From Pseudomonadota bacterium (GTDB taxonomy: Bacteria; Pseudomonadota; Alphaproteobacteria; Caulobacterales; Caulobacteraceae), in contig JAIUNU010000006.1 in assembly GCA_020161365.1 (NCBI GenBank), forward strand, positions 234,966 through 298,965: 64,000 bases of DNA. The letters are read 5' to 3'. Shown in pieces: positions 55,811 to 63,920 of the stretch. Positions within the stretch are counted from its first letter, which is position 1. Each line of letters starts with the position of its first letter. The position numbers and the translations under genes were made by a program. Under the pieces are notes generated by a model. That model worked only from the letters and a program-made list of their open reading frames with translations. It had not been told where the DNA came from and did no database searches.

Positions 55811-57718
55811 ATGAGCCTTTACGCCGAGAAACTCGATGGCCTGGCGCAGACGTTCGACCTCGTCGCGCGCCAGGATTTATCGCGTCTCAGCATGGCTTTA
55901 AGGGCGGGTCAGACGAGTCTCGCTGTAGCGGTTGGCTCAGGCGGCTCGGCGATCACCGCCCAATATCTCGCCGATTGCCGACGCTCGCTAGGTTACCCCC
56001 CTACGCTCGTCATGACGCCAATGGAGTTCGTCGCGCAGGCGGAGAGATTTGCGGCGGCTCAGATTTGGCTATTGAGCGGATCAGGCGAGAATCCCGACAT
56101 TCTGGCGGCCGCTAGGTCCTGCGCGGATCTCCAGGTGAGCGATGTGCAAGTTCTCACCGCTCGAGCGCCCAGTCAGCTGACGATGTCATTGCCGGCCCTC
56201 GGTCATGTGCATCTGACCGAGGTCGCCGACGACAAGGATGGCTTCTTGGCGACCCACAGCCTTGCGGGCGCTATCGCTGCTCTGTGTATCGCGGCGGACG
56301 CGGCGTGCCCGCGCCCAATGTCCGCCGAGCTAGTCGCTCATCTCCTTACGTCGTCCCGGTCCCGACTTTCTAGATCTCATCGCCAAAGCCTCAGTGCCGA
56401 CCTGGCGCAATTCTCTGCGGCGCAGACGCTTTTCGTACTGCACGATCCTAACCTGATCAGTGCGGCCGTCGCGATCGAGACTTCCTGTTGGGAAGCTGCG
56501 TTATGTCCGGTGCAACGCGTGGACTTTCGCAACTTCGCCCATGGTCGCCATGTGTGGCTCGCACAACGACCCGGTAATGCGTTCCTGCTCGCACTGACCA
56601 GTGCCGAAAGCAGCGAGATATGGCGAGAGTTGCGAGCGCTCCTGCCGTCCTCGACGCCGGCGGCGGAGCTGAACGCTCCCTTCGCCGGCCGCTTAGCCGC
56701 AGCTTTGACCATCATTGACGCCCTGTGTCTTGTCGAAGCCCTCGGCGAGGCGTGCGGTCGCGACCCTGCAAAGCCCGGTGTCGGCGACTTCGGGCGCGAC
56801 GTTTACGCAGCGCCCGGCCTCGGGGCCTTGGCAGCAGCCCTGGCCCCGCCGGTTCGCCTCAAACGTTCCGCCATCGCGCTTTTCGACCCGCCAGAGGCGG
56901 CCGATCATGACCTTCTGGCCACTTGGACCCAGTTGCAAGAAACCTGGGCCACGGCGCCGGTCCGTGGGCTGGTCCTGGATTTCGACGGCACCATCGTGAC
57001 TGTCGAGGACCGCCGCGAACCCATTCCCGAGGACCTCGCCGCCCAATTGACCCGCTTGTTGGATCAGGGGCTAAGACTTGGCATCGCCACTGGGCGTGGC
57101 GGCTCGGCCGGCCGCGCAATGCGCCAAGCGCTGCCCCATCGCCTCCACAGCGAAGTCACCATGGGCTACTATAACGGCGGCTACATCCGTCCCTTGGACG
57201 TCGACCTTTCGACTGACCGTCCGTCACGTCCCGAGGCAATAGCTGCAGCGTTGCGCTGGCTCACCGAGCAAGGCGGATTTGCGATAGATCGCATCAAGGA
57301 CGGCTTTGTCCAGTTGACGCTCCCGCTGGAAGACGTCGCTGACATGGAGGCGCTTGCTCACGATCTAGAGAACGCCGGTATGGAAGGCTTGCGACTCGCG
57401 CGTTCCTCGCACACGGTCGATGTCTGTCTGCGTTCCACATGTAAGACAAGCGTTATCGAAGCTTTGACCCTACGCTGGGGGATCGATCCCTCGGCTATCA
57501 TGCGGGTGGGCGACAGCGGCGGCCCCTTGGGTAACGACCATGTTTTATTGGGGAGCAAGATGGGCGTCACAGTTGGTGAAGTCTGCGGCAGGCCCCTCGA
57601 GGGATGGCCCATGTTCGGAGCGGCGCTGAATGGACCTGCCGCATTGCGCAAGATCCTATCCAGCCTACGCAACACGGGCGACGGGTGCTTCCAAATCGAT
57701 CTTGAAGCGTTGAGTTAG
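55811..57718 (+). CDS. SIS-HAD fusion: sugar-isomerase domain plus phosphatase
   Basis: The product has 635 residues. The N-terminal half is a SIS-type sugar-phosphate-binding domain (AVAVGSGGSAITAQYLADCR at about 38-57, then IWLLSGSGENPDILAAARSC). The C-terminal part (from about 383) is a HAD phosphatase: motif I LDFDGTIV with Asp390 and Asp392, motif II region IATGR, and motif IV GDSGGPLGND with Asp568. The residues in between include a second SIS-like half (NFAHGRHVWLAQRPGNAFLL). A protein that binds or isomerises a sugar phosphate and removes phosphate is implied. Fusion of these two domains is unusual. It is followed 4 bases later by the PfkB gene. Confidence 0.82.
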   Translation: MSLYAEKLDGLAQTFDLVARQDLSRLSMALRAGQTSLAVAVGSGGSAITAQYLADCRRSLGYPPTLVMTPMEFVAQAERFAAAQIWLLSGSGENPDILAAARSCADLQVSDVQVLTARAPSQLTMSLPALGHVHLTEVADDKDGFLATHSLAGAIAALCIAADAACPRPMSAELVAHLLTSSRSRLSRSHRQSLSADLAQFSAAQTLFVLHDPNLISAAVAIETSCWEAALCPVQRVDFRNFAHGRHVWLAQRPGNAFLLALTSAESSEIWRELRALLPSSTPAAELNAPFAGRLAAALTIIDALCLVEALGEACGRDPAKPGVGDFGRDVYAAPGLGALAAALAPPVRLKRSAIALFDPPEAADHDLLATWTQLQETWATAPVRGLVLDFDGTIVTVEDRREPIPEDLAAQLTRLLDQGLRLGIATGRGGSAGRAMRQALPHRLHSEVTMGYYNGGYIRPLDVDLSTDRPSRPEAIAAALRWLTEQGGFAIDRIKDGFVQLTLPLEDVADMEALAHDLENAGMEGLRLARSSHTVDVCLRSTCKTSVIEALTLRWGIDPSAIMRVGDSGGPLGNDHVLLGSKMGVTVGEVCGRPLEGWPMFGAALNGPAALRKILSSLRNTGDGCFQIDLEALS

Positions 57719-57722
57719 CGGC

Positions 57723-58718
57723 ATGCCTGCGATGGAACATCAGCAATACGCGCCAAGAGGCCGCATCGCCGGGCCCGTAGGCGGCGTGGATGTCGCCGGA
57801 ACCGGGTTCACGGTGCTCGATCGCCTCTACACGCATGAAGGCAAAATGGGAGAGGCGCTGGGCGGGTCCTGCGGCAACGTCCTTGTGTCGCTGGCCATGC
57901 TTAGTCGATCGGTGGCTCCGGTGCTGGCATTGGGATGCGACGAGGTTGGCGACCAACTCGTGGAGACCTTCGAAGCGGCCGGCGCAGACACTCGCTACAT
58001 CGCACGGCGCCAGGAGATCGCTTCACCCATCCTTGCGCAGCAACTGGACATGATGTCCGGCCAGCACTGGTTCAGTTTTATCTGCCCCGAGACGGCCCGA
58101 AATCTGCCGCGCTACACAAGCATCGACATCCAGGATGTCGAGCATGCGGCAGACGTCCTCAATGGCTGCAGCGTTTTCTACACCGATCGACTGTCGGATG
58201 CGATCGTCGACGCCATGGAGACGGCTGCCAATTCCGGGGCGATAGTTTATTTTGAGCCATCCGCGGTCGATGATGACGCCCTATTATCTCGGGCCCTTCG
58301 ATATACGAGGATCCTCAAATACTCGTCTGACCGCGTAGAAAACCTGGTTGGCGCCGTAGAGATGCGCTCTGACGCCGTTCTCATCGTCACGCATGGTGCT
58401 GACGGACTTGAGCTCCGTCAGAGCGGAATGAGCGCTTGGTGCGAGGCGGTGCGCGCTCCGCGCGTTCGCGACACGTGCGGGTCTGGTGACATGGTCACGG
58501 TCGGCGTCATCGACTGGATTTTGCGCCAGGCGAGCGCACAAACTTGGAGCATGGACAGTTTGAGAAGCGGCGTTGTCGCAGGCCAACGCCTGGCGGCCGC
58601 CAACTGTGCTTATGCTGGCGCCCGCGGCCTGTTTGAGCGAAATGATCTTGGACGCGTCCGGCAGATTTTGGACGGCGACATCGCCCCGCTAGACCTACAG
58701 ATGGATCTGTTCGACTAA
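57723..58718 (+). CDS. PfkB-family sugar or nucleoside kinase
   Basis: The product has 331 residues. It has a ribokinase-fold: early GGVDVAGTGFTVLDRLYTHE, the substrate segment LGGSCGNVLVSLAMLSRSVA, and the ATP/anion-hole motif DTCGSGD (250-256; Asp256 the catalytic base), with GLELRQSGM and AANCAYAGARGLF near the end. It would phosphorylate a sugar or nucleoside, complementing the phosphatase and PRTase encoded upstream. It is coupled (4-base spacer) to the SIS-HAD gene. Its substrate cannot be read from sequence. It ends just short of the convergent NADAR gene (two bases apart). Confidence 0.88.
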   Translation: MPAMEHQQYAPRGRIAGPVGGVDVAGTGFTVLDRLYTHEGKMGEALGGSCGNVLVSLAMLSRSVAPVLALGCDEVGDQLVETFEAAGADTRYIARRQEIASPILAQQLDMMSGQHWFSFICPETARNLPRYTSIDIQDVEHAADVLNGCSVFYTDRLSDAIVDAMETAANSGAIVYFEPSAVDDDALLSRALRYTRILKYSSDRVENLVGAVEMRSDAVLIVTHGADGLELRQSGMSAWCEAVRAPRVRDTCGSGDMVTVGVIDWILRQASAQTWSMDSLRSGVVAGQRLAAANCAYAGARGLFERNDLGRVRQILDGDIAPLDLQMDLFD

Positions 58719-58719
58719 G

Positions 58720-59214
58720 CTATTCGGCTGCAAGGATGGTGCGCCCATCACATTCGTGACGCAGCTGCTCTCTCAGCTCCATCAACATAACGCCGAGCAT
58801 ATTTTGGCCCACGCCGTTCACCTCGCCCCATAGCCGGTTGACCGCGTTGTCCTCGGTCGCAGACTCCACGAGACGCGCCTGTCCCGTTGAAAGCAAAAGC
58901 TCAGCTAGATCAGCGTGCTGGGTAAACTTGGCGCGTAGAATGCGGCGCATCCGATCGAACTTGGTTTTGGACCAACCCGGCGCAACGTCCCAATAGTAGA
59001 GACCGTGCGCGGCCATGGCCAAAAGCGCCGGAGATGGCGCGGCCATCAACCACGCCTTGACCTCAGGCTTGCGCGCTTTGCCGGCCTGATATGCGTGCTC
59101 TGAAGTCCTGTACACGTCGCCTTCGAATTCGATCTCGCGGCGGTAGAGGTTACTGAAGGCGCCATAAGGCTTCTCGTTGGCGCGGTAGAAGCGAATTTCC
59201 TCAAGCTCGGCCAC
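58720..59214 (-). CDS. NADAR (YbiA-like) N-glycosidase family protein
   Basis: The product has 164 residues from GTG 59214, chosen for its strong ribosome site (AAGGAGGGG, 4 bases before) and the family length. Typical motifs: ANEKPYGAFSNLYRREIEFE, RTSEHAYQAGKA, WDVAPGWSKTKFDRMRRIL and DNAVNRLWGEVNGVGQNMLGVMLMELREQL in outline. NADAR proteins cleave N-glycosidic bonds in ADP-ribose-type or riboflavin intermediates, and some reverse ADP-ribosylation of guanine in DNA. It is convergent with PfkB and divergent from the HTH gene, whose palindromic operator lies in the 45-base interval. A role as protector or metabolite hydrolase of the cluster is inferred. Confidence 0.88.
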   Translation of the reverse strand: MAELEEIRFYRANEKPYGAFSNLYRREIEFEGDVYRTSEHAYQAGKARKPEVKAWLMAAPSPALLAMAAHGLYYWDVAPGWSKTKFDRMRRILRAKFTQHADLAELLLSTGQARLVESATEDNAVNRLWGEVNGVGQNMLGVMLMELREQLRHECDGRTILAAE

Positions 59215-59247
59215 GACCCCTCCTTGCAAACTCGCGCGTTCAATTAT

Positions 59248-59261
59248 ATGCAAATTTGCAT
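59248..59261. promoter_or_regulatory. 14-bp perfect palindrome at the NADAR/HTH divergent promoter
   Basis: ATGCAAATTTGCAT is perfectly symmetrical and sits between the divergent NADAR start (59214) and the HTH gene, overlapping the latter's possible start codons. Thirteen of its bases recur at 59425-59437 inside the HTH gene. The placement suggests a binding site for the HTH protein that would repress both genes. Confidence 0.6.
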
Positions 59262-59598
59262 GAAAATGAGCGCAGAGGCAAGAGGCAAACTTACGGAGGC
59301 CATCCGCCACGCCGCCACTCAGAAGCGCTTAAACTACGCGGAAATTGGCGCAATTTCCGCCGTTCACCCGAGCCAAGTCAGCCGGATATGCCGTGGCGAC
59401 TTCAAGACCCTCAGCGCGAACGTCATGCAAATTTGCACCGCCCTGCAGGTGCCGACTCCCCAAGGCGCAGCTTCCTCTCCGGACCTTCAGAGCCGCCTTG
59501 AGAGATCGATCGTGGACCTGTGGGATCGCACTTCAGAAGACGCAGAGCGCCTGATGAAACTGATGCGGCAGCTGGCGGATATTCGCGCCCACAGCTAG
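59260..59598 (+). CDS. Cro/C1-like HTH regulator
   Basis: The product has 112 residues from ATG 59260 (MKMSAEARGK); ATG 59248 or TTG 59224 are alternatives, none with a clear ribosome site. A helix-turn-helix lies at about 12-60: RLNYAEIGAISAVHPSQVSRICRGDFKTLS, with recognition helix SQVSRICRG. The C-terminal half is helical (LERSIVDLWDRTSEDAERLM) and may dimerise. It is divergent from the NADAR gene and overlaps a palindrome, as an autorepressor would. It stands at the junction between the novel cluster and the conjugation genes, and might instead control transfer. Confidence 0.7.
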   Translation: MKMSAEARGKLTEAIRHAATQKRLNYAEIGAISAVHPSQVSRICRGDFKTLSANVMQICTALQVPTPQGAASSPDLQSRLERSIVDLWDRTSEDAERLMKLMRQLADIRAHS

Positions 59599-59641
59599 AC
59601 ACCTCGTGCGAGAAGCAGACGTTCCGAACGGAAGCGATGAG

Positions 59642-60055
59642 TCAGGATTGCTCCTCCGGGATGTCCGCAAGGACCTCCCTTTTCAAAAGCCGCCCGTCTG
59701 TGATCCGCTTGGCCAACAGATCGACAAACGCCGCGTAGCGCTCCTGACCTTTCGTAGCCGCCGCGCGATCCTCGGAGGAGGACATCGCCGGCGTGACTTT
59801 CAGCCAGGTCTTCACGTGAAGCGCGACCGCCTCGGTCGCGATCGTGACGTCACGCTCGATGCGATCAAGCTGCCGGGCCAGGCGATCCAGTCGACGGGTC
59901 ATCGCCGCCTCGGCCGCTTCGGCTGAGTCCGGCGAGAGATAGGACTCGATCGCTGCACGGGCGATCTCCGACTTTCCGCGCCCAGAGCGCTCCGACAGGG
60001 CGTCGAGCTTGCGAATGGTGTCAGGCGGCAGGAAGACCTTCGTGGGGATCTTCAT
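59642..60055 (-). CDS. CopG-like ribbon-helix-helix protein of the conjugation module
   Basis: The product has 137 residues. The N-terminus KIPTKVFLPPDTIRKLDALSERSGRGKSEIARAAIESYL is a ribbon-helix-helix fold; the rest is a helical, partly coiled segment (AAEAAMTRRLDRLARQLDRIERDVTIATEAV). It starts within the last bases of traG (4-base overlap), the usual place of the copG-like gene in Tn4371-type elements, where it is followed by trbB. Here the 57-kb cargo follows instead. It probably binds DNA in the transfer region; the exact role is unknown. Confidence 0.85.
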   Translation of the reverse strand: MKIPTKVFLPPDTIRKLDALSERSGRGKSEIARAAIESYLSPDSAEAAEAAMTRRLDRLARQLDRIERDVTIATEAVALHVKTWLKVTPAMSSSEDRAAATKGQERYAAFVDLLAKRITDGRLLKREVLADIPEEQS

Positions 60056-62022
60056 GAGTCACCGCCCAAAGGGATGCCGTCGTCCTGATCCATAGCGGTC
60101 TGGCGCGCGACGCTGGCAAATCGCCGCTGCATCTCCCGCCCCTGCTGGGGCTCGTCACCGTCGCCCTCAGGCTTGAGATCGACCGGATCTACAACCGGAT
60201 CGGTTTGCCTATGCTCATGGCCCGCCAGTTCCGGCCCTTGCTTCAACCCGCCATCGTCGGCGCCAGACTTCATCACGGGCCTGGCCGCTCCAGACGATGT
60301 CGCCACACTCGCCCACGCCGATGGAACCTTGGCCAGCGGACCTCGCTCGACACTTCCGATCGGTCGCAACCGCCCGGCAAGCCGCGTGTCAGCATAGTAG
60401 CGGATCTTCCGCGCTCGAATGGGCGGCGCGCCGGCGACCAGGACGATGGCGTCCTGCGACGGAAGCTGCATGATTTCGCCCGGCGTCAGCAGCGCCCGCG
60501 CCGTTTCCTGGCGCGAAACCATCAGATGTCCGAGCCAGGGTGAAAGCCTGTGGCCGGCATAATTCTTCATCGCCCTCATCTCTGTGGCGGTGCCCAGACT
60601 GTCACTGATCCGGCGCGCGGTGCGCTCGTCGTTGGTCGCGAACGCCACACGGACATGGCAGTTATCCAGGATGGCGTTGTTGGGTCCGTAGGCCTTTTCA
60701 ATCTGGTTCAACGACTGCGCTATGAGAAAGGCGCGGATTTTGTAGCCGGCCATGAACGCCAGTGACGCTTCGAAGAAGTCGAGGCGCCCGAGCGCCGGAA
60801 ACTCGTCGAGCATCAGCAGCAGAGGCCGGCGCGAGCGCGACGCCTCAAGCCCTTCGGTCAGCCGTCGACCGATCTGGTTGAGGATCAGGCGGATCAGCGG
60901 CTTGGTGCGACTGATGTCCGACGGCGGCACCACCAGATAGAGGCTGACCGGCTTTTCGGCCTCGACCAGGTCGGTGATGCGCCAGTCGCAACGTGACGTC
61001 ACCGCCGCCACGACGGGATCGCGATAGAGGCCGAGGAAACTCATCGCGGTTGAGAGCACCCCGCTGCGTTCGTTTTCGCTCTTATTCAGCAGCTCCCGGG
61101 CCGCGCTGGCGACGACGGGGTGGACGCGGTCGCCGAGGTGGCGGGTCGTCATCATCACCCGCAAGGTCGCTTCGATCGATCGCGCCGGATCGGCCAGGAA
61201 GTTGGCGACCCCAGCCAAGGTTTTGTCGGACTCGGCGTAGAGAACGTGCAGGATGACGCCAACAAGAAGGCTGTGAGAGGTCTTCTCCCAGTGATTGCGC
61301 CGCTCAAGCGCCCCTTCCGGATCGACCAAAATGTCCGCTACGTTCTGCACGTCGCGGACTTCGGTCGGTCCGGGGCGCACTTCGAGCAAGGGATTGTAGG
61401 CGCTGCTTGTCGCGTCGGTCGGATCGAAACGCAGGACATGGCCGAAGGCGGCTCGCGCGCCGGCGGTGAGCTGCCAGTTTTCGCCCTTGATGTCGTGAAC
61501 GACCGTCGAGCCCGGCCATACCAACAGGGTGGGCACGACCAGGCCCACGCCCTTGCCACTACGGGTCGGGGCGAAACACAGCACGTGCTCTGGACCGTCG
61601 TGTCTTAGGTAGGCCTCGCCAATCCGACCTAGCATCACGCCATCCTCGCCCAGCAAACCGGCCGCCTTGATCTCGGCGGTTTCGGCCCAGCGCGCGGATC
61701 CATAGGTCGTCACCGTCTTGGCTTCGCGTGCGCGCCAGATCGACATGCCGATCGCCGCGCCGACGCCAACGAGCGCGCCCCCAGCCGCGATGAAAGCGCC
61801 ACGAGCGAAGATCGATGGCGCATAGGCGTCGTAGACGAACCACCAGAAGAAGAAGGCCGGCGGCGGGTAAAGGCGCCAGGCGCCGAGCGATATCCACGGT
61901 GGTCCCAGAGCCGCCTGATATCCCAGTTGCCACGCCGTCCACTGCGTCGCGCCCCAGACACCGCCCAGGGTCAAGGCCGCGACCACAAGGATCTGGCCCC
62001 AGAGGATTTTCGTGCCGTTCAT
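60052..62022 (-). CDS. traG: Type IV coupling protein TraG (VirD4 family)
   Basis: The product has 656 residues. N-terminal membrane helices (ILVVAALTLGGVWGATQW, PPPAFFFWWFVYDAYAP, GAFIAAGGALVGVGAAIGM) are followed by the cytoplasmic ATPase: Walker A APTRSGKGVG (151-160) and Walker B LLLMLDEFPALGRLDFF, with later AFATNDERTARRISD. It brings the relaxase-DNA complex to the secretion channel. Its start is 13 bases after the relaxase stop, and its end overlaps the RHH gene, so relaxase-traG-copG is one operon. The C-terminal 70 residues (SSGAARPVMKSGADDGGLKQ) are polar and probably disordered. Confidence 0.95.
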   Translation of the reverse strand: MNGTKILWGQILVVAALTLGGVWGATQWTAWQLGYQAALGPPWISLGAWRLYPPPAFFFWWFVYDAYAPSIFARGAFIAAGGALVGVGAAIGMSIWRAREAKTVTTYGSARWAETAEIKAAGLLGEDGVMLGRIGEAYLRHDGPEHVLCFAPTRSGKGVGLVVPTLLVWPGSTVVHDIKGENWQLTAGARAAFGHVLRFDPTDATSSAYNPLLEVRPGPTEVRDVQNVADILVDPEGALERRNHWEKTSHSLLVGVILHVLYAESDKTLAGVANFLADPARSIEATLRVMMTTRHLGDRVHPVVASAARELLNKSENERSGVLSTAMSFLGLYRDPVVAAVTSRCDWRITDLVEAEKPVSLYLVVPPSDISRTKPLIRLILNQIGRRLTEGLEASRSRRPLLLMLDEFPALGRLDFFEASLAFMAGYKIRAFLIAQSLNQIEKAYGPNNAILDNCHVRVAFATNDERTARRISDSLGTATEMRAMKNYAGHRLSPWLGHLMVSRQETARALLTPGEIMQLPSQDAIVLVAGAPPIRARKIRYYADTRLAGRLRPIGSVERGPLAKVPSAWASVATSSGAARPVMKSGADDGGLKQGPELAGHEHRQTDPVVDPVDLKPEGDGDEPQQGREMQRRFASVARQTAMDQDDGIPLGGDS

Positions 62023-62034
62023 TTGCCTGCACCA

Positions 62035-63753
62035 TCACAGTCCAAGCCCGCGCCTTTTTCCCAGCGACCAGTCCACCCCGCTGCTTGTGATTATTCCCCT
62101 CACCTCCTGGCCGAGCCTGGACTCCAGAGAGCGGGTCCAGGGGACGAGCTGAAAGCCAAGGCCATCATCGATCATGGCGAAGCGGCCGGAGGCGAGGTCG
62201 AGACGGCGGACGTAGACGCCAGAGACCGCCTCCCCCTCCCTGCCTGTGACCACCGTCTTGCCGCCGACATCGAGCTTGGCCTTCGCCAGGTCGAGTTCGG
62301 CGTCACGCAGCTTGGCGATCAACTTGCGCGCCGGCTGAAACTGGCCGCCGCGCATTTCGCCAAGACCCAGACCGACGAGGTGATCGCGGCGGCGATCCAA
62401 GGCCTCGCGCACCTGCGCGCCGAACCCGTGCTGGGCCAGCGCGGTCGGTTCGGCGACGACAAGCTGCCTGTCCAGCCAGGTCGCCCCGCCAGCGGAGACT
62501 TGCGAGGTGATCGATAGATCGGAGCGATGGACAAGGCTCAGGCGCTTGGCGCCATCGGCGTCGAGGGCGGTTCGAACCTCCACGATGCCACCAATAGGCG
62601 TGTCGCCCGAGGCGGCGAGATCCTGGAAGCGGAAGTGATGCAGACGGCCATCAACGCCATCGACGACGGCGTAGGCCTGTCCGTTGAGCTCGTCGTGCAG
62701 CCCCCGGGCCGCCAGACGCCCGGTGACCGGCGCGTCCAACGTTTCGCCCTCGATCACCAGGCTGGCCGGATCTCGATCGACGCCGCCCTGCGCCTGGTGA
62801 AGCGCCTTGATGATGTCCCCGCGCAGAGCGATTTCGCGCAGCCTGGACTCAAGATCTTCCGGGACGCGCCAGCGACCGGGCGCCACCTCCTCAGCCAGAC
62901 CGTAGCGCTGCAGAACCTGAGCCCGTCCGATGAGGTGACGGCGATCCTCGAAGCGGTCATAGGCCTGCGGGCGAAGGTCGATATGACCGTTGGCGGGATC
63001 GACCTTCCCGCGCAGGCGACGGTCCAAGCTGGTCCAGCGTTCGGCCTCGATCTCGCGATCGGCGGCGGCGGCGATCTCCAGCGCCGAGCGCGGTCCTAGC
63101 TCTGCTGTGACCAACTGCTTGGCCCGCTCGCGTAAGCCGGACGACATGTAGTCCCGATCGATCACCAGGTCACGGCCGTCATCGGCGATGCCGCGCACCA
63201 GCACATGGACGTGGGGGTTGTCGGTATTCCAGTGATCCACGGCGATCCAGTCGAGCCGCGTCCCCAGATCCTTCTCCATCTGGTCCATGAGATCGCGGGT
63301 GGTGGCGCGAAGGTCGGCCAGTTGGGCGGCGTCTTCGGGCGAGACGATAAAGCGGAAATGATGCCGGTCCGGCTCGGCGCGCTGGGCGAAACCCTCGTGA
63401 TCAGCGACGCCGTCCCGATCGAAGGCCTCGCCGGGCCGGCCATCGCGTCCCGCACCACCTCTGCGCAGGTAGTAGAGATGTGTCACAATGCTGGCCGCCC
63501 GGAACCGCCGGCCGCGATGGCGGATGATCCGGCCTTTGACGATGACCTGGCGCTGGCCCTGTGCGCGCGGAACGGGGCGCCCCCGGCCGAAGGATCGCAC
63601 ACGACGCCGCGGGCCAAGATCCAGAGTTCCCAGACCGGTCTTTCGCGCGGCCGCCGCGACCTCGGACGAGAAGCTGCGGATTTTGCCCGCCGCATCGCCG
63701 CCACGATCGCGGATGCGACCAAGTTTGGGCTCGAAATCGTCGTCACGCCGCAT
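62035..63753 (-). CDS. VirD2-like relaxase
   Basis: The product has 572 residues from ATG 63753 (MRRDDDFEPKLG); a TTG four codons upstream is also in frame. The N-terminus has a basic region (KLGRIRDRGGDAAGKIRSFS) and the relaxase domain: THLYYLRRGG, HHFRFIVSPEDAAQL, a metal-binding HVHVLVRG in NTDNPHVHVLVRGIADDG, and DYMSSGLRERAKQLVT. The tail (DUF3363-like, from about residue 250) is typical of relaxases in Tn4371-type elements. It nicks oriT and leads the strand into the recipient. Its upstream region holds nested inverted repeats (63856-63920). Confidence 0.92.
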   Translation of the reverse strand: MRRDDDFEPKLGRIRDRGGDAAGKIRSFSSEVAAAARKTGLGTLDLGPRRRVRSFGRGRPVPRAQGQRQVIVKGRIIRHRGRRFRAASIVTHLYYLRRGGAGRDGRPGEAFDRDGVADHEGFAQRAEPDRHHFRFIVSPEDAAQLADLRATTRDLMDQMEKDLGTRLDWIAVDHWNTDNPHVHVLVRGIADDGRDLVIDRDYMSSGLRERAKQLVTAELGPRSALEIAAAADREIEAERWTSLDRRLRGKVDPANGHIDLRPQAYDRFEDRRHLIGRAQVLQRYGLAEEVAPGRWRVPEDLESRLREIALRGDIIKALHQAQGGVDRDPASLVIEGETLDAPVTGRLAARGLHDELNGQAYAVVDGVDGRLHHFRFQDLAASGDTPIGGIVEVRTALDADGAKRLSLVHRSDLSITSQVSAGGATWLDRQLVVAEPTALAQHGFGAQVREALDRRRDHLVGLGLGEMRGGQFQPARKLIAKLRDAELDLAKAKLDVGGKTVVTGREGEAVSGVYVRRLDLASGRFAMIDDGLGFQLVPWTRSLESRLGQEVRGIITSSGVDWSLGKRRGLGL

Positions 63754-63855
63754 AGCGGCACGCAAACAGGCGGAAGGTCTCTATCAGGCCCTTGTTTTCA
63801 TGAAGAAAATTGAACTTCGAGGACCGCGACGAAGTCGAGAGTTCCTGTAAAACCC

Positions 63856-63920
63856 CAACATCATCAAGCACATAGGAGCCGAAGGTTCCTGTGCTTTTAT
63901 CTCGCCTTAGGCTGATGTTG
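63856..63920. other. Candidate origin of transfer: nested inverted repeats
   Basis: Between the relaxase start and the window end, CAACATCA (63856-63863) is inverted as TGATGTTG (63913-63920), enclosing AGCACA (63867-63872) and TGTGCT (63890-63895). The inner stem is followed by TTTT and could be a terminator for plus-strand transcription, but nested repeats just upstream of a relaxase gene are typical of oriT. A nick site cannot be placed by eye. Confidence 0.45.
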
